A DNA stretch of 64,000 nt from Diphasiastrum complanatum (GCA_029204225.1 CM055100.1:31833645-31897644), one strand, 5' to 3'. Shown: positions 45,858-59,989, numbered from the stretch's first letter. A program made the numbers and translations. Notes: generated from the sequence alone by a model not told the origin.

Positions 45858-46273
45858 AATTACATTTTTTATGATCATGAGGATTGATATCATGTACTTT
45901 GATTTCTGAATGCATATATACATGTTGTACTAAGACTTCTGATATCGATTGACCTCCCGAGGTAGTCTTAAACTCCAAATTTTTCGCTTTGCAATAAGAT
46001 TTGTAAGCCATTTTTGCTCTTTTCTTCTGTCGAAAATTGCCCTTTGATGATGGATGCAGCAATATCCATGAATTCTTCGTATATTTTGTTGGCTTCCAGT
46101 TATCAGCTTCATCTTTCTCATTGTAAAGAATCACAGACTCAATTGTAGATCTGGGTCTCCTTGCCATTGCTATTTTCAAAGCTTGGGCACCAAAAATCTC
46201 TCTGATATGATACTCAATTTCAATTTTTCGTATCACATTTAATCTAATGTGAATGCCAACATAGTCACAGTTA
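45858..46273 (-). CDS. Unidentified host gene, exon 1 visible in the window (gene 5' end beyond)
   Basis: Open frame with donor ATT|GTAAGT at 45857 and a candidate acceptor TATATGCAG ending at 46274. It ends with one base of a codon whose other two bases open exon 2, separated by a 107-bp intron. It encodes IEYHIREIFGAQALKIAMARR followed by a Lys/Tyr-rich region (RQKKRAKMAYKSYCKAKN). No start codon is implied; upstream exons probably lie to the right but were not found. The frame stays open a little beyond the chosen acceptor, so its 5' limit is uncertain. Confidence 0.55.
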
Positions 46274-48079
<1,806 letters not shown>

Positions 48080-48089
48080 ACTTCCTCCT

Positions 48090-49320
48090 CAGGATCACCA
48101 TTCAAGAATGCATTTGAAATGTCCATTTGCCATAGATCACATCCATAAAGTGTAGCAAGTGAAATGATGACTTGAATGCTTACCACCTTTGCCACGGGTG
48201 CAAAGGTCTCATCATAGTCAATTCCTTGTTGTTGAGCATATCATTTTGCCACTAACCTTGCCTTGTACTTGTTGATGGATCCATCTTGGTTTGTCTTCAC
48301 CTTGAATATCCATTTGCATCCAATAGCTTTCTTGTCCTTAGGCAACTCCACCAATCTCCATGTTCCATTCTTCATAAGAGCTTGATACTCGAGATCCATT
48401 GCTTGGATCCACTCCTCTTCTTTCCTTGATTGATCTACATTTGTAGGCTCATCCAAAGAGGTTAGGAAAGCAACATAATTTCCAAAAACTACTTGCTTAC
48501 CCTTTTGATCATATGTGAGCCTTGAAGGTACTTGTCTTTCTCTTTATGTTCTCCTTGGCTTTTGACTTGATGAAAGTCCATCATCACCACCATCCAAAGT
48601 AGGATCCTTCTCATCAACATCAAGAATGTTAGATCCATCCACTTTACCATCAATCATGCTTGAAGACACCTTTGGAATGTTTCCCTCATAAAAAATGACA
48701 TCTCTACCAACAATCACTTTGTTAGTAGAAGGAATGTAAACCTTGTAGGCTTTACTCACCTCACTATATCCAACAAAAATACCTCTTCTTGAAGATGGAT
48801 CCTCCTTGGTCCTATCATCAAGAGTAATGTTGACATAGCATGTGCATCCAAAGGTTCTTAGAGAGTTGACACTAGGCCTCCTCTTGAATAGCATCTCAAA
48901 ATGTGTCCTTCCATTCAAAATAGCACTCGGCCACCTATTGCACAAGACATTGGCACACAACAAAGCTTGATCCCAAAATGGTTTGTCAAGATTAGCACTT
49001 AACCTCATAGCTTTAGCACTTTCACATAAAGTCCTATTCCTCCTTTCAGCCACTCCATTTTGTTGTGGGGTCCTTGATGTTGTATACTCCCTCTTGATCC
49101 CATGCTCATCACAAAAGGTCTTGAACCTGTTAGATATGTACTCACCACCATTGTCACCTCTCAAGCACTTGATCTTTGTGAAAAATTGGTTCTCCCTTGC
49201 ATTCTTGAACTTGACAAAGACATCATACACTTCATCCTTGCTCTTTAGTAGATAGATCCAACAAAATCTACTAAAATCATCAATGAATGTTACATACATC
49301 TTAGCTCCACTATTGCTAAT
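48090..49320 (-). pseudogene. Copia E integrase core and RT start
   Basis: Integrase resumes left of the solo LTR as SGAKMYVTFIDDFSRFCW, then CLRGDNGGEYISN and PQQNGVAERRNRTLCES. The usual RSD around the second acidic residue reads RGD. A linker with acidic residues follows, and after a stop near 48545 the RT fingers (GCKWIFKVKTNQDGS). The frame ends at the left truncation. Inactive. Confidence 0.88.
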
Positions 49321-50153
49321 TGTGAAAAATGCAAAAATAAGCTTGGTAGAGGCCAAAAATCTTGTATATAGATAAACACACATGTGTGGAGCCTGTTCTC
49401 ACGTGTGAAAATAGTGTACTTGTCATGTACCATAATCATATAGGTTGTACATATGATTTAATTCAAGTTCTAGTGGCTAAAAAGGCCAAAAACTAGTTTT
49501 CTAGACATATGACAAATGGCATCAATCTATTGCTTGCATGAGCCACATCCTTTGGTTAGGTGTCACATCCCATGTGTAGAGGACAGCTCACATGTGTGGA
49601 ATAAGCTGAAGTAGACGAATTTTGACTTCTAGAAGATTTTCAAGTAGATCTCCATATAGAAGGAAAATGGACCAAAAGTGCTCAAAATAGAAGGTTTTGT
49701 CCAAGTGTCAGTTTTGCATGATGAATCATCATATGAAAAAGCACCTTCACACATGTGAGATCAGAGGGATGATCAGTACCACGAGCTCCCACTTATTGTA
49801 TATATAGAGCCACATTTGGCCATAATCAATGTGAGACACCAATCTTGGTTTTGGAAGCAATTTTGAGTGATTCTCTCCATTTGTCTACATTTGTTTTGAT
49901 TGTTTTGAGGTTCTATCAAAGTGTACTTGATTTTCAGGTTGGATTCCATACCCTGACAGGGTTTCACACGTGTGAAACCAGCAAGTACATTTACCTTCAA
50001 TAAATGATTGTTCTTGTTTGGATTTAATGTCTAGAATTGATCTAGATTGATCTTAATCTTATGTAGATTGATAGATCAAGTAAATCTAACATCCAATCCC
50101 TCTTGAGGATCAGATTAGGATCCAGTATTGGTCCTTTTTGTACTTTTTCCACA
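49321..50153 (+). mobile_element. Solo LTR 2, inserted in Copia E integrase
   Basis: 833 bp, TGTGAAAAATGC to TTTTCCACA, same family as 39853-40684, with flanking duplication CTAAT at 49316-49320 and 50154-50158. No internal sequence. Same + orientation as solo LTR 1 and likewise opposite to its copia host. CACACGTGTG at 49965-49974. Confidence 0.93.
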
Positions 50154-50158
50154 CTAAT

Positions 50159-51682
50159 TGTAGTAAATCCATGAATATCCGAATGTACAAGTTGAAAAGG
50201 CTTTGTAGATCTAGAAATACATCTAGTATAAGGTAGTCTATGTGACTTAGACAAAGCACAAGACTCACAAACATGCTTGTCATTACTTAAGGAACTTGGA
50301 AGACCAATCACAACCTTCTTCCTTGCCATTACCTCCAATGACTTGAAGTTGAGGTGTCCCATCCTTTTGTGCCAAACCTCTTGAATATAAATTTGCTCCC
50401 TTGCAACACATCCAACTTGGTTAGCAATAACACAAGCATCAAGTTTGAACAACTTCCCTTGCCTTTTACCTTTTCCAATCAAGACATCCTTCCTTTTGAT
50501 CAAACAAGCATCTCCATCAGACTCCACCTTGAGGCCCTTACTTAGCATTTGACTCACACTAAGCAAATTCTTGGTAATAGATGGAATAAACAAGACATCC
50601 TCCAAATGAACATTCCTATTTGTAGAGAGAGAAATAGGAATTGTGCCAATCCCTTTGATTGCACACTCACCATCATTGGTCATGTAGATCACCCTCTTGT
50701 TATCTCCATATGCCAACAAAGACGTGAAGTACTCTTTGTGAAAGGTCATGTGTGAACTTGCTCCATTATCAATCCACCAAGGATCTAGATCTCCATCATT
50801 AGAAAGCATACATGAAGATATCACAAAAGCATCATCATTTGCATCTTGAACATTCAAACCATCCTCATCAAGAGTAAGATTACCTTGCTTGTCTCCTTGA
50901 TCTCTCTTCTTCGTGTAGCACTCACTTGCAAAGTGTCCTCTGATGCCACAATAGAAGCACTTGAGCTTTCATCTATCCTTCTTTTTGCCACTTAAAGAAG
51001 CATCCACTTGATCTTGCCCTTTAGACCACTTGCTTTTGGTTTTGCCCTTGAATTTGCCCTTTGTGAACATAGCATCCTCTTGAAGTGTCGATGTAGTTCC
51101 ACCTCTTGCTGGAAGCCTATATTCCTCATTGATCAAGATCTCTTGAAGATCCATCAAACTTGGCAAAGTCTTTTGAATAGCAATACTTTGAACAATGTTA
51201 GCATGAGCATCCAACAAGCCATTAAGAATCACTTGAATAAGCTCTCCTTCCTTAATGCTTTCATCTATGCAAGCTAACTCATCATTCAATGCTTTCATTC
51301 TCAAAACAAAAGTACTTGATCTTTCTTCATTCTTTTGCAAACAAGAAAAGATTCGCCTTCTTAGAGTCAACACTCTAGAAGTAGACTTGGATTCATAAAG
51401 CTTCTTCCATGAATTCCAAACTTCCAAAGATGATGTGCACTTACCAACTTCCTTGAGAAGTTCATTGGTAACATTCATTTTTATCATGTGTAGAGCCTTC
51501 TTGGCCCTCTTGTCATACCTCAATTGATCTTGTTGTGTTGCTGGTCTCTCCTCCAAGCCTACAACAATATCCAAAATATCATTCATCTCAAGAAGTGACT
51601 CCATCCTCACTTTCCACAATGAATAGTTACTTGAGGTAAGCCTATCATTGGCTTCCAACATGACTCCAATTGAGGTTGCCAT
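50159..51682 (-). pseudogene. Copia E gag and protease to integrase N-terminus
   Basis: Gag starts at 51682 (MATSIGVMLEANDRL) and is well preserved to a stop at 50969-50971, after which the frame continues with zinc knuckle CFYCGIRGHFASEC. The protease active site is DNGA (WWIDNGASSHMT) instead of DSGA, a change expected to impair cleavage. Pre-integrase EVWHKRMGHLNFKSLEVM and the first integrase segment HSDIHGFTT follow up to the solo LTR. Confidence 0.88.
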
Positions 51683-52245
51683 GTAGCAATGACCCGATCT
51701 TCTCTTTCAACCTACTTCAATGCACAAAGGACTCCTTTGAACAACAACAAATGCTTTAAAAAAAAATCACCAAGATTTGAAACTATCTCACAAATTCTCT
51801 TCTAGCACTTATCCAAACAAATCAACACATAGAATCATGGAATCTTGATCAACCTATGATCTATCCTCAATCCAATGACTTTTGCCACTTCCTAAGATTG
51901 AAACACACTCAAATGAAGTCCAGAAACCTCACTATCTAGAGATCCAATCAAAATTAGGGTTTTTGACAAAATCACAAAAAATTGACTATTCCAAATCTAC
52001 ATGCAAATGCTGAAAATCTGATATGCAATCTATAAGCCACCACTTAGGCTGAACCAATGATCCAAAAATCGGCCAAATCCAGTATGTGAATTCAAAAATC
52101 AGAATTGAACAAGTATATTGACCTATTTAGTGTTTTGATCTACAAAAGATCCAATCTCTAGCATGCTCTAGACTTGATATCTTCACCAAATCATTGATAG
52201 ATCTGATTTCCTCCTTCATAACATGAAACAGAAGCTCTGATACCA
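51683..52245 (-). promoter_or_regulatory. Copia E leader with primer-binding site
   Basis: Non-coding leader ending in the PBS complement at 52234-52245, adjoining the LTR directly. Same initiator tRNA-Met specificity as Copia A, B and D. Confidence 0.75.
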
Positions 52246-52750
52246 TGTGAAAGATTTTAGATCCTTAAGATCCAATCTACTTGAATGATCTTTGGTTAGA
52301 AAGAGAAATACAGTACCAATCTCACCAATGTAGAAAAATCAGCATCTACGAATTTGAAATGCAAACACTAATAGAACTTGATCAAACTTGAATGAAAAGA
52401 TTATGTACTATTGTTGTCCGTACAAAACCAGCAAGCTACTGTATTTCACACGTGTGGATCAAAAAATAGCAAATATAGATCATTCTACACATAGAATTGC
52501 AAGCAATCACCAAGATAGTGCACCAATGGATAGTAGAACCCAAGAGAACCATGTATAACCATGAAATGAAATAGAGAAGAGAGAAGGTCACTCTCTCCAC
52601 GAGTTACATCCTTTTATAGCAGGTCCAAACCCTATTTGGCCACTTGGCTTTCCCATCAAAATGCTAACCCTACTAATTTTGGGTCTAGATTCAATGTACC
52701 CAACTTATTCAAATTGAATCTACTCAAACTCACATTCTATCTTTCCCACA
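52246..52750 (-). repeat. Copia E 5' LTR
   Basis: 505 bp; on the + strand from TGTGAAAGATTTT to TCTTTCCCACA, giving TG...CA ends. Contains CACACGTGTG at 52447-52456. There is no second copy, so the right limit is inferred from the terminal CCCACA. Confidence 0.75.
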
Positions 52751-53702
52751 CTTTCAAAAGGTGTTTATTCAAATGAAATTTAGACTAATGAACTTTGGAA
52801 AGTCAACCTCTAAGTCTAAAACAAGTTTTGGCCTCAATATGCCAAATATGGAAATATTGCAAAATGTGATGAAACTAGTTGAATCTTTCACATGTACCAC
52901 AATGAACAACATCTATCTCCATGTTTTGCACTTTCTCAAATGGAATGGTAGTGAATCTCGATATGTTTCACCTGACATGATACACTACATTTTTAGCCAA
53001 GTCAATGCCACTATAATTATCACAATAAAAGGTGGCTGCATTTTTCCATTCCAAACCAATTTCCTTCATGGTTTGGCTTAACCAAATGGCTTATTGAGCT
53101 CTTTTGCAGATTGTCTTATGCTAGGCTTTTGTTGTGGAAGGACTCAATATAAAACTGGAGTAAAGAGATTTAGATTTCCAGAACACAGATCTAACCTCAA
53201 CTCAATCAATAGATTAGAAATCGTACACTCATAACAACTAAGTATCTGTTTATGATTTGTAAATCACAAATAGTAAGATTCTTATGATTCATCAATCATA
53301 ATTCACTGGAACCTAACCCCATACTTAATCATTAAGGAACACTAGAGTGTATGTCCAAGTAACTCAACTGAATTTCAAAAATTGAGTTTACCATTCTTGG
53401 AATCATTAGGACCCGGTATCTAATTGAGCGCTCTGGGATACAATCACAAATGCATTAAGTCTATTCCCAACTATGAGATACAGACCCAAGAATTTCGTAG
53501 ATCCTATGCACACAATTTTTCTTGATGAATCCAAATGATTCATAAATCATGTGTCTTACAAGCAATACACACAAAACATCATTTTCCGGTGAATTGTCTT
53601 CACACTGTCCATTTTACCAATTAACTTCCACTGGAGTAAATCAACTAAAGTTAATTGCCCATTATTTAGAAATATCAAATGTCTAGTTGCAGATCTTAAC
53701 AT
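52751..53702. other. Spacer and probable distal part of Copia F 3' LTR
   Basis: AT-rich, with no gene. The part from about 53130 onward probably belongs to the Copia F LTR because it is continuous with the repeat array, but no second LTR copy is available to set the edge. Confidence 0.4.
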
Positions 53703-54149
53703 CTGGCCACTTGGCCAGTGTATTGCATTTTTTGCTATGGAGCGAAAAAGCCGAAGGTGCCTTAAAAATGATTTCTAAGGTATTCTGGCCACTTGGCCAG
53801 TGTGTCGCATTTTTCGCTATGGAGCGAAAAAGGCAAAAAAGCCGAAGGTGCCCTAAAAACGATTTCTAAGGTATTCTGGCCACTTGGCTAGTGTGTCACA
53901 TTTTTTACTATGAAACGAAAAAGCTGAAGGTGCCTAAAAAATGATTTCTAAGGTATTCTGGCCACTTGGCCAGTGTGTCGTATTTTTTGCTATGGAGCGA
54001 AAAGCCTAAGAAATGATTTCTAAGTCATAGGAAAAACTCAGGGGGAAAAAATGTGAAGGCCTAAAAAATATGTTGTCGGCCTTCAGTTTTTCAGGATGCT
54101 CATTACTTTAAACGATTTGTTTAAGGCTGATCATAAGAAAATCTAACAC
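53130..54149 (-). repeat. Copia F 3' LTR (left edge approximate)
   Basis: On the - strand the LTR starts TGTTAGATTTTCTTATG at 54149, directly after a polypurine tract (complement of CTCCCCCTTAATG). The left end is not certain because the 5' LTR is missing. Confidence 0.55.
53703..54040. repeat. Tandem repeat with palindromic cores inside the Copia F LTR
   Basis: Four units begin with CTGGCCACTTGGC(C/T)AG at about 53703, 53785, 53876 and 53958 (spacing 82, 91 and 82 bp). Each continues with GTGT, a CATTTTTTGCTATGGAGCGAAAAAG-like stretch (given here in consensus parts) and GATTTCTAAGGTATT. CTGGCCA and TGGCCAG arms can pair in three of the four units. The second unit has a 9-bp GGCAAAAAA-type insertion. 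Confidence 0.9.
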
Positions 54150-54190
54150 TCCCCCTTAATGTGGATCCTAAAAAACTTTGATCTTCAGAC

Positions 54191-56529
54191 TTAACATATC
54201 GTTAAATTTGAGATATTGCTCTTTTGATAGAGCCTGTGTGAAATAATCTGCACCATGTAATTTGTTCTGCAGAAAATCAAAACTACTTCCTTATTGTGCA
54301 CTTTCTCTCTAAGGTAGTGGTAACTGATTTCTATATGTTTGCTTCGAGAGTGAAATCTTGGATTGAGATATAGCGCTTTTATGCTTTGATTGTCACAATA
54401 GATTGTTGTAGGAAGTGGTTGTACAAGATTGAGGTCTGCAAGCAGTTGCCTAAGCCAGATCGTCTCTTTGGTTGCATTTGTGGCAGCTATGTATTCGTAT
54501 TCTGTTGATGATAATGTAACTGAGGTCTTCTTCCGGCTGTTCCATGAGATTGGGCCTTGGTTGTATAAAAATACAAATCCAGAAGTTGATTTTCTGGTGT
54601 CGACATCTCCTGCCCAATCCGCATCTGTGTAGGCTTCAAGGATATTGGCAGTTTGGCTACCTCCATAGCACATGCTGAGAGTTGTTGTTGCTTGAATGTA
54701 CTTCATGACCTTCCTTAAGGCTTTCCAATGAGCTATGTCTGGATTTGATAGAAACTGGCTAAGTATACTGATCGAATATGCAAGGTCTGGTCGTGTGCAG
54801 ATCATTACGTACATCAGTGAGCCGATGATGGATTGAAACGGGTAGCGCTTCATCTCCTCCTTTTCTGCCTCAATTTGAGGAGATTGTTCCTTTGACAACT
54901 TTAATCTAGGGTCGAGTGGAAAGAGACTGGGTTTGTAGTTGGCCATTCCATATTTTTCCAACACGTTGTTAAGATATCGTTGCTGATTGATAAAGATCAG
55001 TCTGAAGGGTCGATCTCGTTGGATTTGGATTCCGAGACAATAATGGGATGGACCCATGTCAATCATCTTGTATTCCTGGGACAACATGAATTTTGTATCC
55101 TTCATCAGATTCAGATTATTATTGAATAAGAGTGTATCATCTACGTAGAGAGTGATGATGATGAAGTAATCTGATACAGACTTGAAATAGACATTTGAGT
55201 CTGCTGAGTTTGGAATGAAACCATTCTTAATAAAAAAATACATTGATTTTTTGGAACCAAGCTCTGGATGACTGTTTCAGCCCATAGAGCGCCTTGAAAA
55301 TTCTGCATACAAGGTGCTGTTGCTTGCCATTGAGTTCGTATCTCTCTAGCTGTGTCATGTAGATTTTCTCTTTGATGGTTCCATTGAGGAAAGCGATCTG
55401 AACATCCATCTGATGAACTCGAGATCTACTGTAGTTGCAAAGGAGAGGAGTAGGCGAATGAAGCATGTTTGACAACTGGGTTGAAGGTTTCTGAATAATC
55501 CAAATCTAGAATCTGGGAAAAGCCTTCGGCGACTAGCTTGTCCTTGTAACGATTTAGTCTTCCTTCAGCGTCGTACTTCACCTTGAATATCCATTTGCAT
55601 GAAATTGGGTGTCGGTCCTTTGGTAGCTCAATGAGTGTCCATGTTTGATTCTCCATAAGAGATTCGAATTCGGTGTCCATCGCTGCTTTCCACTGGTCAA
55701 CATCAGGAGTAGACATCGCCTCAGCAACTGTGTTTGGTTCCTGCACAAAGTAGCAGGTTGGATCATCCATAAATTTGGATGGAGGCTATCTGGACCTGTT
55801 CAACCTCCTGGGTTGAACTTCGGTCCTCTGATGTAGGTTGACTCGTTGAGGTTCTGACTCATTGTTTGAGTCAGCGTCGAGATTCTACAGTTGAATCTCT
55901 GAGTTGGAATTATCAATAGCTTTCCCTTTGTGGTCGAGGAATTGGTCTTCCACGAAAATGACATCTCTATTGGTGAATGCCTTCTCGGTATCCAAATTGT
56001 AGAGCTTGTATGCCTTGTGATTTTGGGAATAGCTGATGAAGATCGTTTTCCTACTCTTGTCATCTAGCTTTCTTCTTAGATCCTCAGGAATCTAAATGAA
56101 AGCGATGCATCCAAACACTCGAATATGTTTGAGTGATGGTTTCGATCCTATCCACACCTCATAAGGTGTCTTGCCATTCAGGGCTTTAGTGATGGATCGA
56201 TTCTGTTAGTAGGCAGCTGTAGTAACAGCTTCTACCCAGAACTTCTTTAGAAGAGAGGCATGGGCCATCATGCTCTTGGCACTTTCGATGAGTGTTCAGT
56301 TCTTTCACTCAGCTACACCATTGGACTGAGGTGAGTAGCTGGTTGTGTATTGTTGAAGTATCTCGTCGGCCTTGCAGAACTCTTTGAATTCTGTGGAGAT
56401 GTACTCTCCCCCTCCATCTGTGCGTAGAGCCTTGATGGAGGGGGAGAATACATCTCCATCACTATGTGGACAGCCGTTTGGCACAACGAAGCTTGCATGA
56501 GAATGCAAAGAGCAGTGATGGAGAGCCAT
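54191..56529 (-). pseudogene. Copia F pol remnant (integrase end, RT, RNase H)
   Basis: Integrase piece near 56529-56330 (LRTDGGGEYISTEFKEFC, SPQSNGVAE). Then a degraded linker, RT fingers from 55770 (CKWIFKVKYDAEGRLNRYK), a frameshift near 55440, palm QMDVQIAFLNGTIKEKIYM, another near 55240, catalytic YVDDTLLF, and RNase H TDADWAGDVDTRKSTSGF with SSTEYEYIAAT, ending beyond 54191. Gag, protease and the integrase N-terminus are absent. This element is diverged from Copia A-E. Inactive. Confidence 0.87.
56395..56523. repeat. Inverted-repeat cluster at the Copia F breakpoint
   Basis: Arms at 56395-56418 and 56434-56457 are complementary over 24 bp with one mismatch and a 15-nt spacer. A second 10-bp pair lies at 56454-56463 and 56514-56523 (CTCCATCACT / AGTGATGGAG). 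The integrase reading is normal left of this point and meaningless right of it. Confidence 0.85.
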
Positions 56530-58800
56530 GGCAATTTACAGGAGCAAATTTGGTTGATTTTCTTGCATGTTCATAAGTTTGCATATTTGTCTTATTGAAT
56601 GAAAGGAAAATGACGTGTTAGTTTATTATGTGGATTTTATTGCGTAATATTGTATAAATTTTGAATTATTATGTCACGATGTCACATTCCTTGACTCAAG
56701 GGCCCCTTGATTGTTGATGTTGATCACCATATGATGGTGAGTTGAGATTAAGGGCCATAAATTATCTTGCTTGCATTTACTATTAGAATGATTGGCAATG
56801 GGTTGGTTGATGTAGCATATGCCATGTGGCCTTGCGACAAAAGTTGGGCTTTGGACAATGGACTCAAAATCTAAATATTCATATGATTAGATTTGTGTTT
56901 GAACTTGAGGTTGCATTCAAGCACGTTGCTCCACTATGGAGACTGGTCTCTCTCCATGTGGGTTAGGAGGTGGGGCCTTTGGAAAATGGTCGTTGAAGCT
57001 TGTTGTTGCTCTTGAATATGCTTGAATACGCATTGTATCCTTGCTCTCTGATGCTCTTGGCTCAAGAGCCTCTATAATAGAGTATCATGAGTAACTAATT
57101 ATTAATGAAAACAAAAAATTGGTATGAGTGCCTATCAACATTTTGTAAGTTGTTTGGGAAGATGTGACTTTTGGGTTTATTTCTCCACATTTGAAATTTT
57201 TTCTAGGTCTTAGTTTCCTAGAGTGAAGAGCAAAGGGGTACTTTATAGTTGATACTCATTTTAGAAAGGCTAAAGAATGTGAAATTGGTGAATATATCTT
57301 TTGATCCTTAACCTAAAAAATCGAGATGACTAGATTTTTGGGCATTTTAATTGAATTAAATGTGATATATGGTGGCTTGAAGGTAAATATAATAAGTTAG
57401 TTTTAGAAGAGGTTGCATGTAAAAAAGATTTTTTTTTTTCTGTGCATTGCCCTCAAGAAGGTGCCACCAATTTTTTTTTGGAAAAAAAGAAAAATTGATT
57501 TCATGTGAGGCGTAAACCTTCCACCGGGGGCATTATGGAGATGACTTGCATGGGTGCTTTATCCCGACATCAACAACGAGTGTTTTTCTTTTTGCTGCTT
57601 AGCAATTATAATCCTAATACCCTGTCTAGTTAGTTGCCGTAGGCAATCTCGCCCTTTGTACAAGGGTTGGAGGGTCTGGACCCAAGGGCTTTACCGCCGA
57701 TGCCAACCATTGATGGTGTTCATTGTAGTGGGGTGAGTTCGGTATTATTGTTGTCAGAAAGGTGAAGGCAGAAAGGTGCAGACTTAAACCACAATCGCTT
57801 CATAGTGACATCCAAGGAGCCTAGCTCCAAAAATCTAGGGAAATAGCTTTTGCTTTGATGTAGATATTGTATATACGTAGACCACTAGTTGGCAAAAAAC
57901 AGTCTCATGATAGATAGTTGAGGCTTTTTTTTCGCATGTTAGAGACTTTTTAAAAAGCATAATCTTGTAACATTTCTTTATGACCCAATTTTTTTTTGTT
58001 TGAGAGGTTGATTATGTATATGAAATGCATATTATGTTTCATAGTGGTCATGTGAAAAAAGTTAAAACTATCCATTAAGCCAAATCACTTCGGCTTTGCC
58101 TCTGAGGCACTACCAAGCAAAATATCATTTGCCTGGGCAGCACCTTCCCTAATACTTAAATAATGTAAAAAAAAGGGAAATCGATGGTTTTGTATTTTTA
58201 TGTTTTTTACTTGGTCCAACAGTTGTCCGCTGCTCTCCTCAGCCCAACTTGAGGGCATTATGTGGCATAATGCTCCGAAGATTTGAATGTGAAAAGGAAA
58301 TAGAAAGTGTTTAACCATGGCTCAAAGAAAAGTTCTTGGCACTCGTTGACACCCTTTTATAGAGTTTCAATGGGTCAAATGGGAGCTTGGAAGGACACAT
58401 GCTAGATAACCAAAAAAGAGGAGAAAATGTAAGCCCCCCCCCCCCCAAATTCGGAATTAACGTATATAACGTATAATACATGGATACGTAAACAATTATT
58501 ATATAAAATAAATAATAAATATATACGTCTACAAAGGCTCCCTGGCGACAATTTTGGCCGTCGATCGGCAGGGAGAGATGCTCGTCAACAGTTGGCAGGA
58601 AACATTCTATGAAAGATTCCTTCTGCTGCTGGAAGCAGCCTCTCCCTTTGGATGCGCATCTAGCTGCGACCTCCAAAGACCTAGATGGCCAGAAGGGCAG
58701 GGACGGCTTGTGGTAAAGTACATCCCTGCATCCGGCCAATGTAGAGGTCGCCTCTGGCTGTGGTTTTGCAGCACGCGAACGTTAAGGTGATGTTCGTCGC
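56530..58800. other. Spacer, no gene recognised
   Basis: Mostly AT-rich. It contains an 11-base T run and a 9-base T run at 57429-57480 and a 13-base C run at 58434-58446. The 58540-58800 part is distinctly GC-richer and may belong to the promoter region of the glutaredoxin-DEP gene. No protein similarity seen in either strand. Confidence 0.45.
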
Positions 58801-59954
58801 CCCGCCTTCTCTGACATGAATTCTCTTCCTCGTCTCGTTTCTCTGGCGGATCAATGAGCGTGCGCCGCTGCTGCTGCTGCTGCTGAAGACGAAGGATCGA
58901 TCGATTTGCTCGATTTTGTCACGAACATGTGGTAGTTTATTGCATCTCTGAACGTGTTTTGTGCTCAGATAAATTCCATTTTTCATTCATTAAGCCTTCT
59001 TTTTCGCAAAGTAACGTCCGCTGCTTGGCGGGGGATGGTTTCTGAGGCTGTTTTCGCTGATTTGGCTGATTTTCGGTTTTGGCGACCAAACTTTTCTGTT
59101 AAGATTGAAATATGAGTAATAGTTGCTTCTTGTCAAGTGTCTTCTTGAAATGAGAACTGAGCAGAACTGAACAAATCAGGCCGACTTGTTACTGTGGCTT
59201 ATGGAACCTCTATGCTCGTGATGGTTCTTATACGTTTTTGAGCCATTCTTTATCATTGGTAAGTAACGTGCACGGACATTTCCATTAGCGTTACCTTTTT
59301 GAAGACCTGAGCAGTCTATGGTGTACGTGTCTACTTTCTTTCACTCGTCCTGGAAGTTTTAGAAGCCGCATAATTTTTTGTGTTTTTTGTTCCTGATAGT
59401 ATATCTGTGTATTCGTTTTGGTATGTCCAGCATCAATTTTTTTGGCAATCCTCAATAATCACGTCCTCATTGGCCAAGCTTTTTTTCTATTATTTCCAGA
59501 TTTTATCTTATTGGAGATATCTTCTTTAGATACTTTTGAAGGTTTGATTCTTAGTTCTTTGTTTCTCTCTTGTGGTTATTGAGAAGATGGCGCATCTTCC
59601 GGTGCTGGTCATGCTTCTTAAGTGTTTCAGGGATTGAGTACACTGCAAATTTGAATTTACTAGAAGTTTTTGTATTTGGAAATATTTTGTCCTTGCTCAA
59701 TTTTGAGCAGGCTGCAGTTACTAAGATTACTTCGTCCATTTTGTACGGTAATGTGAGGCTAGCGCATGCACAAGCACCCGGTACGTATCTGCTTCCCCCG
59801 AGGAATAGAAATTGTTTGCATAGACTTTCACAAATACTTACTTAGCCTTGAGCATATCCGACTTCCAACCTACGATGTACTCCACGTCTTTTGCGACACT
59901 GTTGATTCAACCCTTTCTTAGCTGCTTTTGACAAAGTTTTCCTTCTTTATGTAG
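58801..59954 (+). promoter_or_regulatory. Putative promoter, 5' UTR and leader intron of the glutaredoxin-DEP gene
   Basis: A GC-rich patch with a (GCT)n run (about 58865-58885) lies about 1.1 kb upstream of the coding exon, and a clear acceptor (TTATGTAG) ends at 59954, 35 bases before the ATG. This suggests a non-coding first exon followed by a leader intron. Transcription start and donor could not be placed. Confidence 0.4.
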
Positions 59955-59989
59955 GTTTCAGTTTTCCACCAAGGACTGACAGTGTAGAG

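Larger units (their letters stand above)
48080..52750 (-). mobile_element. Copia E, 5' part of a Ty1-copia element
   Basis: Has a 5' LTR (52246-52750), PBS complement GCTCTGATACCA (52234-52245), leader, gag, protease, integrase and the first part of RT, ending at about 48080 inside RT (FLNG followed by DPEEE). RNase H and 3' LTR are missing, so no target-site duplication can be tested. A second solo LTR interrupts integrase. Confidence 0.88.

Noticed and set aside
58311-58739. - strand open frame of 142 codons upstream of the glutaredoxin-DEP gene
   Set aside because: GC-rich region gives open frames on both strands; composition changes abruptly along the frame and crosses the poly-C run; no family resemblance.
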